A DNA stretch of 64,000 nucleotides from Rutidosis leptorrhynchoides (Eukaryota > Streptophyta > Magnoliopsida > Asterales > Asteraceae): NCBI RefSeq assembly GCF_046630445.1, contig NC_092340.1, positions 35,114,001-35,178,000 of the forward strand. The letters are read 5' to 3'. The position numbers and the translations under genes were made by a program. The stretch's first letter is position 1, and each line of letters starts with the position of its first letter. This document shows, in pieces, positions 10,187 through 23,423 of this stretch. Under the pieces are notes generated by a model. That model saw only the letters and a list, made by a program, of their open reading frames with translations, was not told the origin of the DNA and searched no databases.

Positions 10187-13100
10187 TGTAGTGACCCGAA
10201 CTTTTCCATGTTTATATATATTAATTGAGATTGATATTTACATGATTAAATGTTTCCAACATGTTAAGCAATCAAACTTGTTAAGACTTGATTAATTGAA
10301 ATATGTTTCATATAGACAATTGACCACCCAAGTTGACCGGTGATTCACGAACGTTAAAACTTGTAAAAACTATATGATGACATATATATGGTTATATATA
10401 TAGTTAAAATGATATTATGATAAGTAAACATATCATTAAGTATATTAATAATGAACTACATATGTAAAAACAAGACTACTAACTTAATGATTTTGAAACG
10501 AGACATATATGTAACGATTATCGTTGTAACGACATTTAATGTATATATATCATATTAAGAATATCATGAAAATATAATAATTTAAAATCTCATTTGATAT
10601 TATAAACATTGGGTTAACAACATTTAACAAGATCGTTAACCTAAAGGTTTCAAAACAACACTTACATGTAACGGCTAACGATGACTTAACGACTCAGTTA
10701 AAATGTATATACATGTAGTGTTTTAATATGTATTCATACACTTTTGAAAGACTTCAAGACACTTATCAAAATACTTCTACTTAACAAAAATGCTTACAAT
10801 TACATCCTCGTTCAGTTTCATCAACAATTCTACTCGTATGCATCCGTATTCGTACTCGTACAATACACAGCTTTTAGATGTATGTACTATTGGTATATAC
10901 AATCCAATGATCAGCTCTTAGCAGCCCATGTGAGTCACCTAACACATGTGAGAGCCATCATTTGGCAACTAGCATGAAATATCTCATAAAATTACAAAAA
11001 TATGAGTAATCATTCATGACTTATTTACATGAAAACAAAATTACATATCCTTTATATCTAATCCATACACCAACGACCAAAAACACCTACAAACACTTTC
11101 ATTCTTCAATTTTCTTCATCTAATTGATCTCTCTCAAGTTCTATCTTCAAGTTCTAAGTGTTCTTCATAAATTCCAAAAGTTCTAGTTTCATAAAATCAA
11201 GAATACTTTCAAGTTTGCTAGCTCACTTCCAATCTTGTAAGGTGATCATCCAACCTCAAGAAATCTTTGTTTATTACAGTAGGTTATCATTCTAATACAA
11301 GGTAATAATCATATTCAAACTTTGGTTCAATTTTTATAACTATAACAATCTTATTTCAAGTGATGATCTTACTTGAACTTGTTTTCGTGTCATGATTCTG
11401 CTTCAAGAACTTCGAGCCATCCAAGGATCCGTTGAAGCTAGATCCAATTTTTTATTTTTTAGTAGGTTTATCCAAGGAACTTAAGGTAGTAATGATGTTC
11501 ATAACATCATTTGATTCATACATATAAAGCTATCTTATTCGAAGGCTTAAACTTGTAATCACTAGAACATAGTTTAGTTAATTCTAAACTTGTTCGCAAA
11601 CAAAAGTTAATCCTTCTAACTTGACTTTTAAAATCAACTAAACACATGTTCTATATCTATATGATATGCTAACTTAATGATTTAAAACCTGGAAACACGA
11701 AAAACACCGTAAAACCGGATTTACGCCGTCGTAGTAACACCGCGGGCTGTTTTGGGTTAGTTAATTAAAAACTATGATAAACTTTGATTTAAAAGTTGTT
11801 ATTCTGAGAAAATGATTTTTATTATGAACATGAAACTATATCCAAAAATTATGGTTAAACTCAAAGTGGAAGTATGTTTTCTAAAATGGTCATCTACACG
11901 TCGTTCTTTCGACTGAAATGACTACCTTTACAAAAACGACTTGTAACTTATTTTTCTGACTATAAACCTATACTTTTTCTGTTTAGATTCATAAAATAGA
12001 GTTCAATATGAAACCATAGCAATTTGATTCACTCAAAACGGATTTAAAATGAAGAAGTTATGGGTAAAACAAGATTGGATAATTTTTCTCATTTTAGCTA
12101 CGTGAAAATTGGTAACAAATCTATTCCAACCATAACTTAATTAACTTGTATTGTATATTATGTAATCTTGAGATACCATAGACACGTATACAATGTTTCG
12201 ACCTATCATGTCGACACATCTATATATATTTCGGAACAACCATAGACACTCTATATGTGAATGTTGGAGTTAGCTATACAGGGTTGAGGTTGATTCCAAA
12301 ATATATATAGTTTGAGTTGTGATCAATACTGAGATACGTATACACTGGGTCGTGGATTGATTCAAGATAATATTTATCGATTTATTTCTGTACATCTAAC
12401 TGTGGACAACTAGTTGTAGGTTACTAACGAGGACAGCTGACTTAATAAACTTAAAACATCAAAATATATTAAAAGTGTTGTAAATATATTTTGAACATAC
12501 TTTGATATATATGTATATATTGTTATAGGTTCGTGAATCAACCAGTGGTCAAGTCTTACTTCCCGACGAAGTAAAAATCTGTGAAAGTGAGTTATAGTCC
12601 CACTTTTAAAATCTAATATTTTTGGGATGAGAATACATGCAGGTTTTATAAATGATTTACAAAATAGACACAAGTACGTGAAACTACATTCTATGGTTGA
12701 ATTATCAAAATCGAATATGCCCCTTTTTATTAAGTCTGGTAATCTAAGAATTAGGGAACAGACACCCTAATTGACGCGAATCCTAAAGATAGATCTATTG
12801 GGCCTAACAAACCCCATCCAAAGTACCGGATGCTTTAGTACTTCGAAATTTATATCATATCCGAAGGGTGTCCCGGAATGATGGGGGATATTCTTATATA
12901 TGCATCTTGTTAATGTTGGTTACCAGGTGTTCACCATATGAATGATTTTTATCTCTATGTATGGGATGTGTATTGAAATATGAAATCTTGTGGTCTATTA
13001 TTATGATTTGATATATATAGGTTAAACCTATAACTCACCAACATTTTTGTTGACGTTTTAAGCATGTTTATTCTCAGGTGATTATTAAGAGCTTCCGCAG

Positions 13101-13422
13101 TCGCATACTTAAATAAGGACGAGATTTGGAGTCCATGCTTGTATGATATTGTGTAAAAACTGCATTCAAGAAACTTATTTTGTTGTAACATATTTGTATT
13201 GTAAACCATTATGTAATGGTCATGTGTAAACAGGATATTTTAGATTATCATTATTTGATAATCTACGTAAAGCTTTTTAAAACCTTTATCTATGAAATAA
13301 AGGTTATGGTTTGTTTTAAAAATAAATGCAGTCTTTGAAAAACGTCTCATATAGAGGTCAAAACCTCGCAACGAAATCAATTAATATGGAACGTTTTTAA
13401 TCAATAAGAACGGGACATTTCA
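10187..13422 (+). repeat. 3' LTR of element A
   Basis: A 3236-bp copy of 367-3601, ending CA and followed by the target duplication ACTAT. About 99% identical to the 5' LTR by eye, with one single-base length difference. Confidence 0.95.
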
Positions 13423-13427
13423 ACTAT

Positions 13428-13939
13428 CAAGAGGATATGTTCTTGATATGTTTAGAGATTAGATGGAATGTAAGAGTCGTGTAACATGGCACATGATGAC
13501 GTTATGGTCTGTGAATCATCACGTTTCATTAGAAACTCAGCATGGCTTACTGTAATATAATCACGTTGATCAAGTGTCATTATATTATACTAAATCGTGC
13601 TTCAGTTCCCAACACTACTTCAAAAACATTCATATTTTAAACTCGAAGGTTTCAGAATTTAGAAACTAAAATAGTTTCTTTTATGATATAACACAGATAG
13701 CGCGAAGAGATAAATGATTTCAGATTAGAATAGTTATGAATATATCTTCATAATTATCGAAGATATTTATAATGAAAGATTCGATGAAAATTTAGAATTT
13801 CAGAATCAAATTGTGATGAAGAAATTCATTCATGATGATTTAGAGCGATTAAGGAGCAAGGTATTCGCTAAAGATTTCATCAAAACAGAATCATCAGGAT
13901 TCTTTATGTACAAGTTTAGTCCTCGTGATTTGTTCAGAG
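13428..13939 (-). other. Internal sequence of element C between elements A and B
   Basis: AT-rich sequence without a convincing open frame. It lies between the ACTAT duplication of element A and the CAGAG duplication of element B (13935-13939), so it belongs to the element both inserted into. Confidence 0.55.
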
Positions 13940-16226
13940 TGTAGCGACCCGACAAAATCGTCATTGACGGCGCCGTCTACTTAGGTCCCGTTACGTGGTC
14001 ATAAGTCTTTAAAACAACGTTTGACCAAAAGTATGTCGCATTAAAGTAAAGATGTTTCAAGGTTTACAAAGTAGTTCGACAACTAGTTACATTACAAAGT
14101 TTAAAGTACAATTGAAACATATGCGACACAATTTAAAAGTAGCCAAAAGACGCTCCACGTATGCATGTAAACTCGACATCCAAGCAAGTATCAAAACTAA
14201 TGAGCGGAAGCATGTATCACAAAACGTTCAAGGACCTAAGAAAACATAGGAATCTGTCAATGAAAACGTTGGTGAAATCATAGGTTTAAGTAAGTGAGTA
14301 CAAGTGAACCACAAGATTTGTAACATTGATATAATAGTAATACATTCTAAAAGTTAATATTCACGAGCACCCAATTATCAATGCTTAATATTCCTTCCAT
14401 AGAACCCCATCACAATAGTGTTAGAACATACACTGTTTCTCGAAAATATATTTCATTCATAGACGGTAGCGAACCGCCCGAATGAGGGTTTGTCAAACCC
14501 ATATGGATCCATACAACATAAGTTCTCGCTTACACCCAGCAAGTGTAACTAATGATAATCGAATTGAGGATTTTGTTCTAAACTCGTATGTAGAATGTTT
14601 GTTTTCCTGTACTTGTGTTCACTTAGTAAAAAGAAACGTTTATGTTTTCTCATCCCAAATGTAAGTTCAAAAGAGTAAAAGTGGGACTATGATCTCACCT
14701 TGAGTGCACGTATGTAAAAGTACTTCAACAAGTAAACGTGTGGAAGAACGAATGCCAGTCTTGACCTAAACAAATAGGTTTGTATCAATATCGGTAAACA
14801 CGGTCGGTCAAAGTGTTCAATTAGTCCTATGGCTCGTTACGACTCGATTACTATAGCATGTGAGTCAAGTTGTCACATTTCATGCAAGATACAAGTATAA
14901 AAGCATGTTAGAACGATTGCACAAACATTTGGTTAAGTTTGATTAAAAGTCAACTTTTGTCGGGTCAAAGTCAACGAAAAGTCAACACATTCGGGTTGGG
15001 TCCCGAACTATTTTTCAGAGGTTTTTAATCATATATGAGCATGTTAGAGCAAGTTACATGTGAATCGGAGGTCCATAGCATGGTAAACATTTTTCGTAAA
15101 ATGACCAAACCAAACAGATTCTAGTAGTGTATCTGGACGGCGTCCAGCATTGAAGGCCTGGACGGCGTCTAATAATCTGGACGGCATCCAGATAAGTAAT
15201 CAGATCCTGTTTTGCTGCAACACACAAATGCACGAACAAAACTTCAAACATTCACAATTTATGACCCGCAAACAACCAAAACATGTATCTTATATCATCG
15301 GAAAGGTATTTTGACGAGGAAAACAACTAAGCACCTTTCATCAATCAATCTACCACTTACAACAACCAAAACCGCATTTAATATTCATCATTAATGACAT
15401 TCCAGCTCATAAATGCAAATCAATGATTCGGAAACTTAACACACACAATTTATACGCCGTTTTGTAGGTAATTACACATACAATACAACCTAAAAATAAC
15501 CAATAGCATTTCATAACATTCAAGGCATCAAAAGTTCATATTTAGTTCCATCAAACCCTAACCAACATCATCAAAATCAATAATCAAGTTTATGGAGTTT
15601 TCTAAAGCAACCTACACATCAAATTGAAGCTAGTGATACTAGTAACACAATTAAAACATGAACTTTTAACATCTAACAACTTTTAAGCAACTAAATCTCA
15701 AGAACAATACACCAAAATTCAAGTTCATGCTAGTTACTTCAAAACAACAAGATCGAGCATACAAATCATATATTCATGTTAGACTTGAGCCATAGACACT
15801 AATTAACACTTTTATAAGTTAAAAACATCAAGAACACAAAATCTAGTAATTAGAAAGTTACCCAAATGTTATGAAATTGGTATGGAATCGAAGAGGAAGT
15901 TGCAAGGATTCCAAATATGTAATTTGTTTTGCAAAACACTTGCTAGATTGGATTTAGATGATGATTCTTTGGATTTGAATTTGAGAGAGAATTGTTGAAG
16001 TAGTAAAAGAGAAAGAGATGGATGAATGGATGAGAGTGAATGTTGACTCTTTAACCTAGTCAAAGGTTTGGTCCATTGGCAAGTTTAGTCCCTCAAGTTT
16101 CATTCGGGTGCGTGAATTACCTAAACGAGATAATTTAAAACGAGTATCAACGGGAGATGTTATAAATACATAACGGACTTTAAAATGAATTAACGGAAAG
16201 TAAACGGAAAAAGGCGGGATGTTACA
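13940..16226 (-). repeat. 3' LTR of element B
   Basis: A 2287-bp repeat, TG...CA, paired with 21124-23423. It contains a short cluster of 15-bp near-palindromes at 15133-15191. Confidence 0.93.
15133..15191. repeat. Cluster of CTGGACGGCGTCCAG near-palindromes in the LTR
   Basis: Three copies of CTGGACGGCGTCCAG or one-to-two-base variants in about 60 bp. Each has 7-bp self-complementary arms around one central base. The partner LTR has four copies at 22307-22385, so copy number changed after insertion. Confidence 0.8.
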
Positions 16227-16239
16227 TTACCTACTCCTT
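16227..16239 (-). other. Polypurine-tract region of element B
   Basis: Read on the minus strand it is AAGGAGTAGGTAA, directly next to the 3' LTR, and shares GTAGGTA with the same site of element A. Confidence 0.5.
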
Positions 16240-16261
16240 AAAAGAAATTTCGTCCCGAAAT

Positions 16262-19200
16262 TTAAGTAGGCGTAGTAGTCGTTGTTTCTTCCTCGGGATC
16301 TTGCGTTTCCCAATTCATGAATAAATAAGGATACTTCCTTTGCATTTGATCTTGTCTTTCCCAAGTAAACTCGGGTCCCCTTTTGGCGTTCCAACGGACC
16401 TTGACAATTGGGATTCGGATTTGTTTTAACGTTTTGACGGAGGTGTCCACAATTTCAACCGGTTCCTCCACAAAATGAAGTTTGTCATCAATGGTAAGCT
16501 CCTCGAGAGGGATGACGATATCGGGTTCGGCAAGGAACTTTTTCAAGTTGGATACATGGAAAGTAGGATGAACGGAGCTCAATTGAGGCGGAAGAGCTAA
16601 ACGATAAGCAACGGTTCCGACACGCTCCAAGATTTCGAAAGGACCAATATACCGCGGATTTAGCTTCCCGCATTTCCTGAAATGGATTACACCTTTCCAA
16701 GGTGCGACTTTTAACATTACGCGATCACCGACTTGGAATTTAAGGTCGTTGCGTCGTTTGTCGGTATAGCTTTTTTGACGACTTCGGGCCGTCCTAAGCC
16801 TTTGAACGATCTTCTCGGTTGTTTCATGAATGAGTTCGGGTCCGGTGATTCGTGTGTCGCCTACTTCGGCCCAACAAAGAGGTGAACGGCATTTTTAGCC
16901 ATATAAAGCTTCAAATGGTGCAGCGTTAATACTCGCGTGATAACTATTGTTGTAGGAGAATTTGGCGAGAGGCAAGTGCTTATCCCAAGCTTTTTCAAAG
17001 TCGATAACGCAAGCTCGTAGCATGTCTTCCAAGGTTTAAATTATGCGTTCGCTTTATCCGTCGGTTTGTGGATGATATGCGGTGCTCATGTCTAAACGCG
17101 TTCCCAACGCTTCTTGTAAAGTACGCCAAAATCTAGAAACAAATCGACCATCTTGGTCGGAGATAATCGATAAGGGTACACCATGTCGGGCTACGATTTT
17201 TCTAATGTAAAGTTGTGCGAGTTTCTCCATGTTGTCAGTTTCCTTCATGGCTAGGAAGTGCGCGGATTTGGTGAGACGGTCAACAATAACCCAAATAGTA
17301 TCATAACTGGTAGTTTGGTGATAAAATCCATCATTATCCTTTCCCACTTTCATTGCGGGATTTCGGGTTGTTGAAGTAGTCCGGACGGTCTTTGATGTTC
17401 GGCTTTGACTTTGGATCAAGTTAAGCATTTTCCAACGTAAGTAGCGACATCCCTTTTAATGTTCGGCCACCAATATTGTTCTTTGAGGTCGTGGTACATC
17501 TTATTGGCACCGGGGTGAATCGAATACCTTGACTTATGGGCCTCGTCTAAAATAAGGCTTCGCAAGTCCCCATAACTAGGTACCCAAATTCTTCAGGCGA
17601 AATATCGAAGTCCGGTTTCTTTAACTTCAAATCGAGAGGTGAGGACGTTCAAGTGTTCGAGAGAGATGTTTTCATCCTTGAGAGCCTTGTCTTGGGCTAC
17701 ATGAATTTGACTATTGAGGTTGGTGTGAATGGTGATGTTTAAAGCTCGAACACGAAGAGGCACCGCTCTTTCCTTTCGACTTAAGGCATCGGCTACTACA
17801 TTTGCCTTTCCGGGATGGTAACGAAGCTCGCAATCGTAATCGTTTAAAGTTTCGATCTACCTTCGTTGTCTCATGTTTAGTTGCTTTTGGTCGAAGATGT
17901 GTTAGAGGCTTTTGTGATCGGTGAAGATGGTACTTTTGGTTCCATAAAGATAGTGTCTCCACATTTTAAGTGCAAAGACAACGGCTCCGAGTTCGAGATC
18001 ATGTGTCGTATAGTTCCATTCATGAATTTTCGATTGTCGAGAGACATAAGCAATGACTTTCTTTCGTTGCATCAATACACACCCAAAACCATGTTTCGAG
18101 GCATCGCAATATACAACAAAATCATCATTGCCTTCGGGAAGTGACAAGATAGGAGCGGTCGTTAGCTTTGTCTTTAAGATTTGAAATGCGGATTCTTGTT
18201 CGGTTGCCCAAATGAATTTCTTTCCCTTGTGAATTAACGCGGTTAGAGGAAGAGCAACCAAAGAGAAATCCTGGATGAATCTACGATAGTATCCGGCGAG
18301 ACCCAAAAATTAACGAATGTGAGTAGGAGTAGTAGGAGTCTCCCATTTACTAATGGCTTCATTTTTTGATGGATCGACTTTAATACCTTGATCACTTACA
18401 ACATGACCAAGAAATTGAACTTCCTTCAACCAAAATTCACACTTGGAGAATTTGACATAGAGTCGTTCTTGTCTCAAGAGTTCAAGCACAAGTCAGAGAT
18501 GTTGTTCGTGTTCTTCTTCGCTTTTAGAATAGACCAAGATGTCATCGATGAACACAATAACGAATTTATCAAGGTACGGTTTGCACACGCGGTTCATAAG
18601 GTCCATGAACACCGCCGGTGCATTAGTGAGGCTAAAAGGCATGATAAGGAATTCATAATTACCATAACGAGTCCGAAAAGCGGTTTTGGAGACAGCTTCC
18701 CCCTTAACCCTTAATTGATGATAACCCGAGCGGAGATCGATTTTCGAATATACACAAGGTCCTTGTAGTTGATCAAAGAGGTCATCGATGCGAGGAAGAG
18801 GATATCGGTTCTTAACCGTCAATTTATTTAGTTCACGATAATCGATGCACATTCGTAGGGATCCATCTTTCTTTTTAACAAACAAAATCAGAGCGCCCCA
18901 AGGTGAATGGCTAGGTTGGATAAAACCACGGTCAAATAGTTCTTGGATTTGACTTTCCAATTCTTGTATTTCGGATGGAGCAAGTCTATACGGTGCACGT
19001 GCTATGGGTGCAGCTCCCGGAACAAGATCGATTTGGAATTCTACCGGTCAATGAGGTGGGAGACCCGGCAATTCATCGGGAAATACATCGGAAAAGTCGC
19101 TAACAATTGGCACATCATCGATATGCTTCTCATCGGACTCGACTTTCTTAACATGGGCAAGGATCGTAAAACAACCCTTACGGAGTAATTTTCTAAATTT

Positions 19201-20718
19201 AAGGCACAAGATGAGGTTGAGTCCGGAGCAACTCTTATCGCCATAAACAATCAAGGGTTCACCATTCTCGATAGGAATTCGGATTGCATTAATATCACAA
19301 AGGATGTGAGATTTCGTTTTGGCTAACCAATTCATACCGATTATTACATCGAAGCTTCCTAGTTCCATGGGTATCAAGTCAATTTCAAACTCATTACCCA
19401 AAATGTTTAACGTACACCCCCGGTAATATGTGCCGGCACTCAATAGTTTCCCGTTAGCCACTTCAATGGTATAAGTGGTATCTAGTGAAAGTGGTGGAGT
19501 GCTAAAAGAATGAGTCAAAGTCTTGGATACAAAACTCTTATCGGCACCCGAATTGAATAAACAAGTAACATAAGTGTTGTTGAGAAGAAACGTACCCGTG
19601 ACTAATTCATTGTCATCTCGGGCTTCCTCGGTGTTGATGTTGAAAGCTCGGCCGCGCGTATTGGGGTTATCTTTCTTCTTCGGGCATGCATTTCTCTAAT
19701 GACCCGTTTGGCCACATTCATAACAAGTGACCGTCTTTGGTGCATTGGGCCCCTTTCGAGCGACGGGGGCGACACTTTTACATTCGTTGGCCTTATGACC
19801 AACTCCTTGGCACCGATGGCAAATTAGCTTGCCACATTCACCAAAGTGATGCTTGTTGCATTTGTTGCAAAGAGGTAGGTTTTCGGCATAACCCTTCTTG
19901 CCGTCGGAGGTGAAAGGCTTCTTGGCAAAGTTGTTGTTGCTTGATTGGGGGGCTTCCCATTTTATTTTGTTGTTACCCGACTTATCCTCGGCTTTAGGTG
20001 CCGGCACTACAATTTCATCCACTGTTTCTATCAATTTGCGGGCCATGTTCAAAGCTTCTTGATGATTAGTGGGTTTGGATGACATTACTCCGTGTTTGAT
20101 GCTCTTTGGAAGACCATCCATGTAAAGTTCAACCCTTAAAGATTCAGGGTTCACAAGGTTTGGGCACATCAAGGCTAGTTCGGAAAATCATTGATTATAA
20201 GCCTTGAGGTCGTTTCTGACCGCTTTCAAAGTTCTTAGCTCTTGTTCGAGCCTTCGGGTTTCTTCACGAGGGAAATATTCGACGATCATCTTTTCCCTTA
20301 AGTCAGCCCAAGAGAGTGCGTGAGCTTCATCGGTACCCACCGATTGTACATAGGTGTTCCACCATGTGAGGGTGACACCGGCGAAAGTGTGAGTGGAGTA
20401 TTTGACCTTATCTTGGTCCCGACAACCACTTATGCTAAAAACAGCCTCCGTTTGTTCGAACCATCGAGTGAGAGTAACCGGTCCCACGGTCCCATCAAAA
20501 GTATGAGGTTTGCACCCCATGAAGGCTTTGTAGGAGCACCCTTCGCTTGAGTTACCGGCCCCTTGATTGTTGTTGTTGTGGTTGTTGTTATTGTTGTTGT
20601 TAGAGGAGTGACCAGCCATGGCCGCATCCACGGCGGTGGATATCATTCGTTGAAGGGCTTGTTCGGGAGTCTCATGGCGTCGCACACGGCGAGGAGGCAT
20701 TGTTCCTTCAAAACACAA
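16262..20718 (-). pseudogene. Broken gag-pol of element B
   Basis: Minus-strand remains of a Ty3 polyprotein. From right to left: Gag (about 20.7-19.7 kb, with zinc-knuckle cysteines), aspartic protease (about 19.5-19.0 kb), reverse transcriptase (about 19.0-18.5 kb, with FIDD), RNase H (about 18.3-17.8 kb), integrase (about 17.5-16.7 kb) and a chromodomain-like end (about 16.4-16.3 kb). It is closely similar to the pol of element A. It is a fossil with roughly eight breaks. Confidence 0.9.
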
Positions 20719-21109
20719 GAATACCGTTGATTAGTATTTTCAATAATACTAATCATGATATGGAATAAGGATAGAGAGAAAATTTTCCTTGACTCGCCTT
20801 AAATTCTTTATGTCATAATGTCGTAACGTTCATATGAGTCACCATAATATAATACCAGAAATTATATTACCCTAATTCATATGTGCATTCGACATTATTT
20901 CACTAAGTCAAGGTGGCGTGTCAATCAAATTAAACAACGTGAGATTAAGATGAAATAAGAGTAGATATGAGTAGAAACGTTCGAGTATAAATGCACAAGT
21001 AGTCAAGTAATTCCTACTTCAAGTCTATATGCTGGTTGTAGTCTAGACTCACTAATGTACCCTATGACTCGGGGTTGACACCAATGAACTTTAAATCCCT
21101 ACAACCAAT

Positions 21110-21121
21110 GCTCTGATACCA
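21110..21121 (-). other. Primer binding site of element B
   Basis: On the minus strand TGGTATCAGAGC, a perfect match to the initiator tRNA-Met primer sequence, two bases from the 5' LTR. It fixes the orientation of the element. Confidence 0.92.
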
Positions 21122-21123
21122 TC

Positions 21124-23423
21124 TGTAGCGACCCGACAAAATCGTCATTGACGACGCCGTCTACTTAGGTCCCGTTACGTGGTCATAAGTCTTTAAAACA
21201 ACGTTTGACCAAAAGTATGTCGCATTAAAGTAAAGATGTTTCAAGGTTTACAAAGTAGTTCGACAACTAGTTACATTACAAAGTTTAAAGTACAATTGAA
21301 ACATATGCAACACAATTTAAAAGTAGCCAAAAGACGCTCCACATATGCATGTACAATCGACATCCAAGCAAGTATCAAAAGTAATGAGCGGAAGCATGTA
21401 TCACAAAACGTTCAAGGACCTGAGAAAACATAGGAATCTGTCAACGAAAACGTTGGTGAAATCATAGGTTTAAGTAAGTGAGTACAAGTGAACCACAAGA
21501 TTTGTAACATTGATATAATAGTAATACATTCTAAAAGTTAATATTCACGAGCACCCAATTTATCAATGCTTAACATTCCTTCCATAAAACTCCATCACAA
21601 TAGTGTTAGAACATACACTGTTTCTCGAAAATATATTTCATTTGTAGATGGTAGCGAACCGCCTGAATGAGGGTTTGTCAAACCCATATGGATCCATACA
21701 ACATAAGTTCTCGCTTACACCCGGCAAGTGTAACTAATGATAATCGAATTGAGGATTTTGTTCTAAACTCGTATGTAGAATGTTTGTTTTCCTGTACTTG
21801 TGTTCACTTAGTAAAAAGAAACGTTTATGTTTTCTCATCCCAAATGTAAGTTCAAAAGAGTAAAAGTGGGATTATGATCTTACCTTGAGTGCACGTATGT
21901 AAAAGTACTTCAACAAGTAAACGTGTGCAAGAACGAACGCTAGTCTTAACCTAAAGAAATAGGTTTGTATCAATATCGGTAAACACGGTCGGTCAAAGTG
22001 TTCAATTAGTCATATGGCTCGTTACGACTCGATTACTATAGCATGTGAGTCAAGTTGTCACATTTCATGCAAGATACAAGTATAAAAGCATGTTAGAACG
22101 ATTGCACAAACATTTGGTTAAGTTTGATTAAAAGTCAACTTTGGTCGGGTCAAAGTCAACACGTTCGGGTCGGGTCCCGAACTATTTTTCTGAGGTTTTT
22201 AATCATATATGAGCATGTTAGAGCAAGTTACATGTGAATCGGAGGTCCATAGCATGGCAAACATTGTTCGTAAAATGACCAAACCAAACAGATTCTGGTA
22301 GTGTATTTGGACGGCGTCCAGATTTACTGGACGGCGTCCAGCATTGAAGGCTTGGACGGCATCCAATAATCTGGACGGCGTCCAGATCAGTAATCAGATC
22401 CTGTTTTGCTGTAACACACAAATGCACGAACCAAACTTCAAATATTCACAATTTATGACCCGCAAACAACCAAAACATGTATCTTATATCATCGAAAAGG
22501 TATTTTGACGAGGAAAACAACTAAGCACCTTTCATCAATCAATCTACCACTTACAACAACCAAAACTGCATTTAATGTTCATCATTAATGACATTCAAGC
22601 TCATAAATGCAAATCAATGATTCGAAAACTTAACACACACAATTTATACGCCGTTTCGTAGGTAATTACGCATATAATACAACCTAACAATAACTAATAG
22701 CATTTCATAACATTTAAGGCATTAAAAGTTCATATTTAGTTCCATCAAACCCTAACCAACATCATCAAAATCAATAATCAAGTTTATGGAGTTTTCTAAA
22801 GCAACTTACACATCAAATTGAAGCTAATGATACTAGTAACACAATTAAAACATGAACTTTTAACATCTAACAACTTTTAAGCAACTAAATCTCAAATACA
22901 ATACACCAAAATTTAAGTTAATGCTAGTTACTTCAAAACAACAAGATCGAGCATACAAATCATATATTCATGTTAGACTTGAGCCATAGACACTAATTAA
23001 CACTTTTATAAGTTAAAAACATCAAGAACACAAAATCTAGTGATTTTAGAAAGTTACCAAAATGTAATGAAATCGGTATGGAATCGAAGAGGAAGTTGCA
23101 AGGATTCCAAATATGTAATTTTTTTTTGCAAAACACTTGCTAGATTGGATTTAGATGATGATTCTTTGGATTTGAATTTGAGAGAGAATTGTTGAAGTAG
23201 TAAAAGAGAAAGAGATGGATGAATGGATGAGAGTGAATGTTGACTCTTTGACCTAGTCAAAGGTTTGGTCCATTGGCAAGTTTAGTCCCTCAAGTTTCAT
23301 TCGGGTGCGTGAATTACCTAAACGAGATAATTTAAAATGCGTATCAAAGGGAGATGTTATAAATACATAACAAACTTTAAAATGAATTAACGAAAAGTAA
23401 ACGAAAAAAGGCGGGATGTTACA
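21124..23423 (-). repeat. 5' LTR of element B
   Basis: A 2300-bp LTR followed by the duplication CAGAG. It carries four CTGGACGGCGTCCAG-type near-palindromes at 22307-22385, against three in its partner. Confidence 0.93.

Larger units (their letters stand above)
367..13422 (+). mobile_element. Element A: full-length Ty3 chromovirus-like (Tekay/Del-type) LTR retrotransposon with two passenger genes
   Basis: The element runs from TG at 367 to CA at 13422, flanked by the 5-bp duplication ACTAT (362-366 and 13423-13427). Order: 5' LTR, tRNA-iMet primer site, acidic ORF, F-box ORF, gag, protease (about 6.78-7.2 kb), reverse transcriptase, RNase H, integrase, chromodomain-like tail, polypurine tract, 3' LTR. 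Integrase before the chromodomain and LTRs of 3.2 kb suit the plant Tekay/Del clade of chromoviruses. It looks nearly whole, with perhaps one or two breaks in the protease region. The LTRs differ at roughly 30 positions by eye (about 1%). At usual plant rates this suggests an insertion a few hundred thousand years old. The two frames ahead of gag are not standard parts of this clade. Confidence 0.93.
13940..23423 (-). mobile_element. Element B: Ty3 chromovirus-like LTR retrotransposon, full-length but broken
   Basis: LTRs at 13940-16226 and 21124-23423 flank gag-pol remains on the minus strand. Target duplication CAGAG lies at 13935-13939 and 23424-23428. A perfect tRNA-iMet primer site abuts the right-hand (5') LTR. 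The coding part shows a Gag with zinc knuckle, protease, reverse transcriptase, RNase H, integrase and a chromodomain-like tail, all similar to element A, so it is the same clade. It is broken in perhaps eight or so places. LTR divergence is roughly 3-4% by eye, with several small indels, so it is clearly older than element A, perhaps 1-1.5 million years at usual plant rates. It has no counterpart of element A's F-box or acidic frames. Confidence 0.92.
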
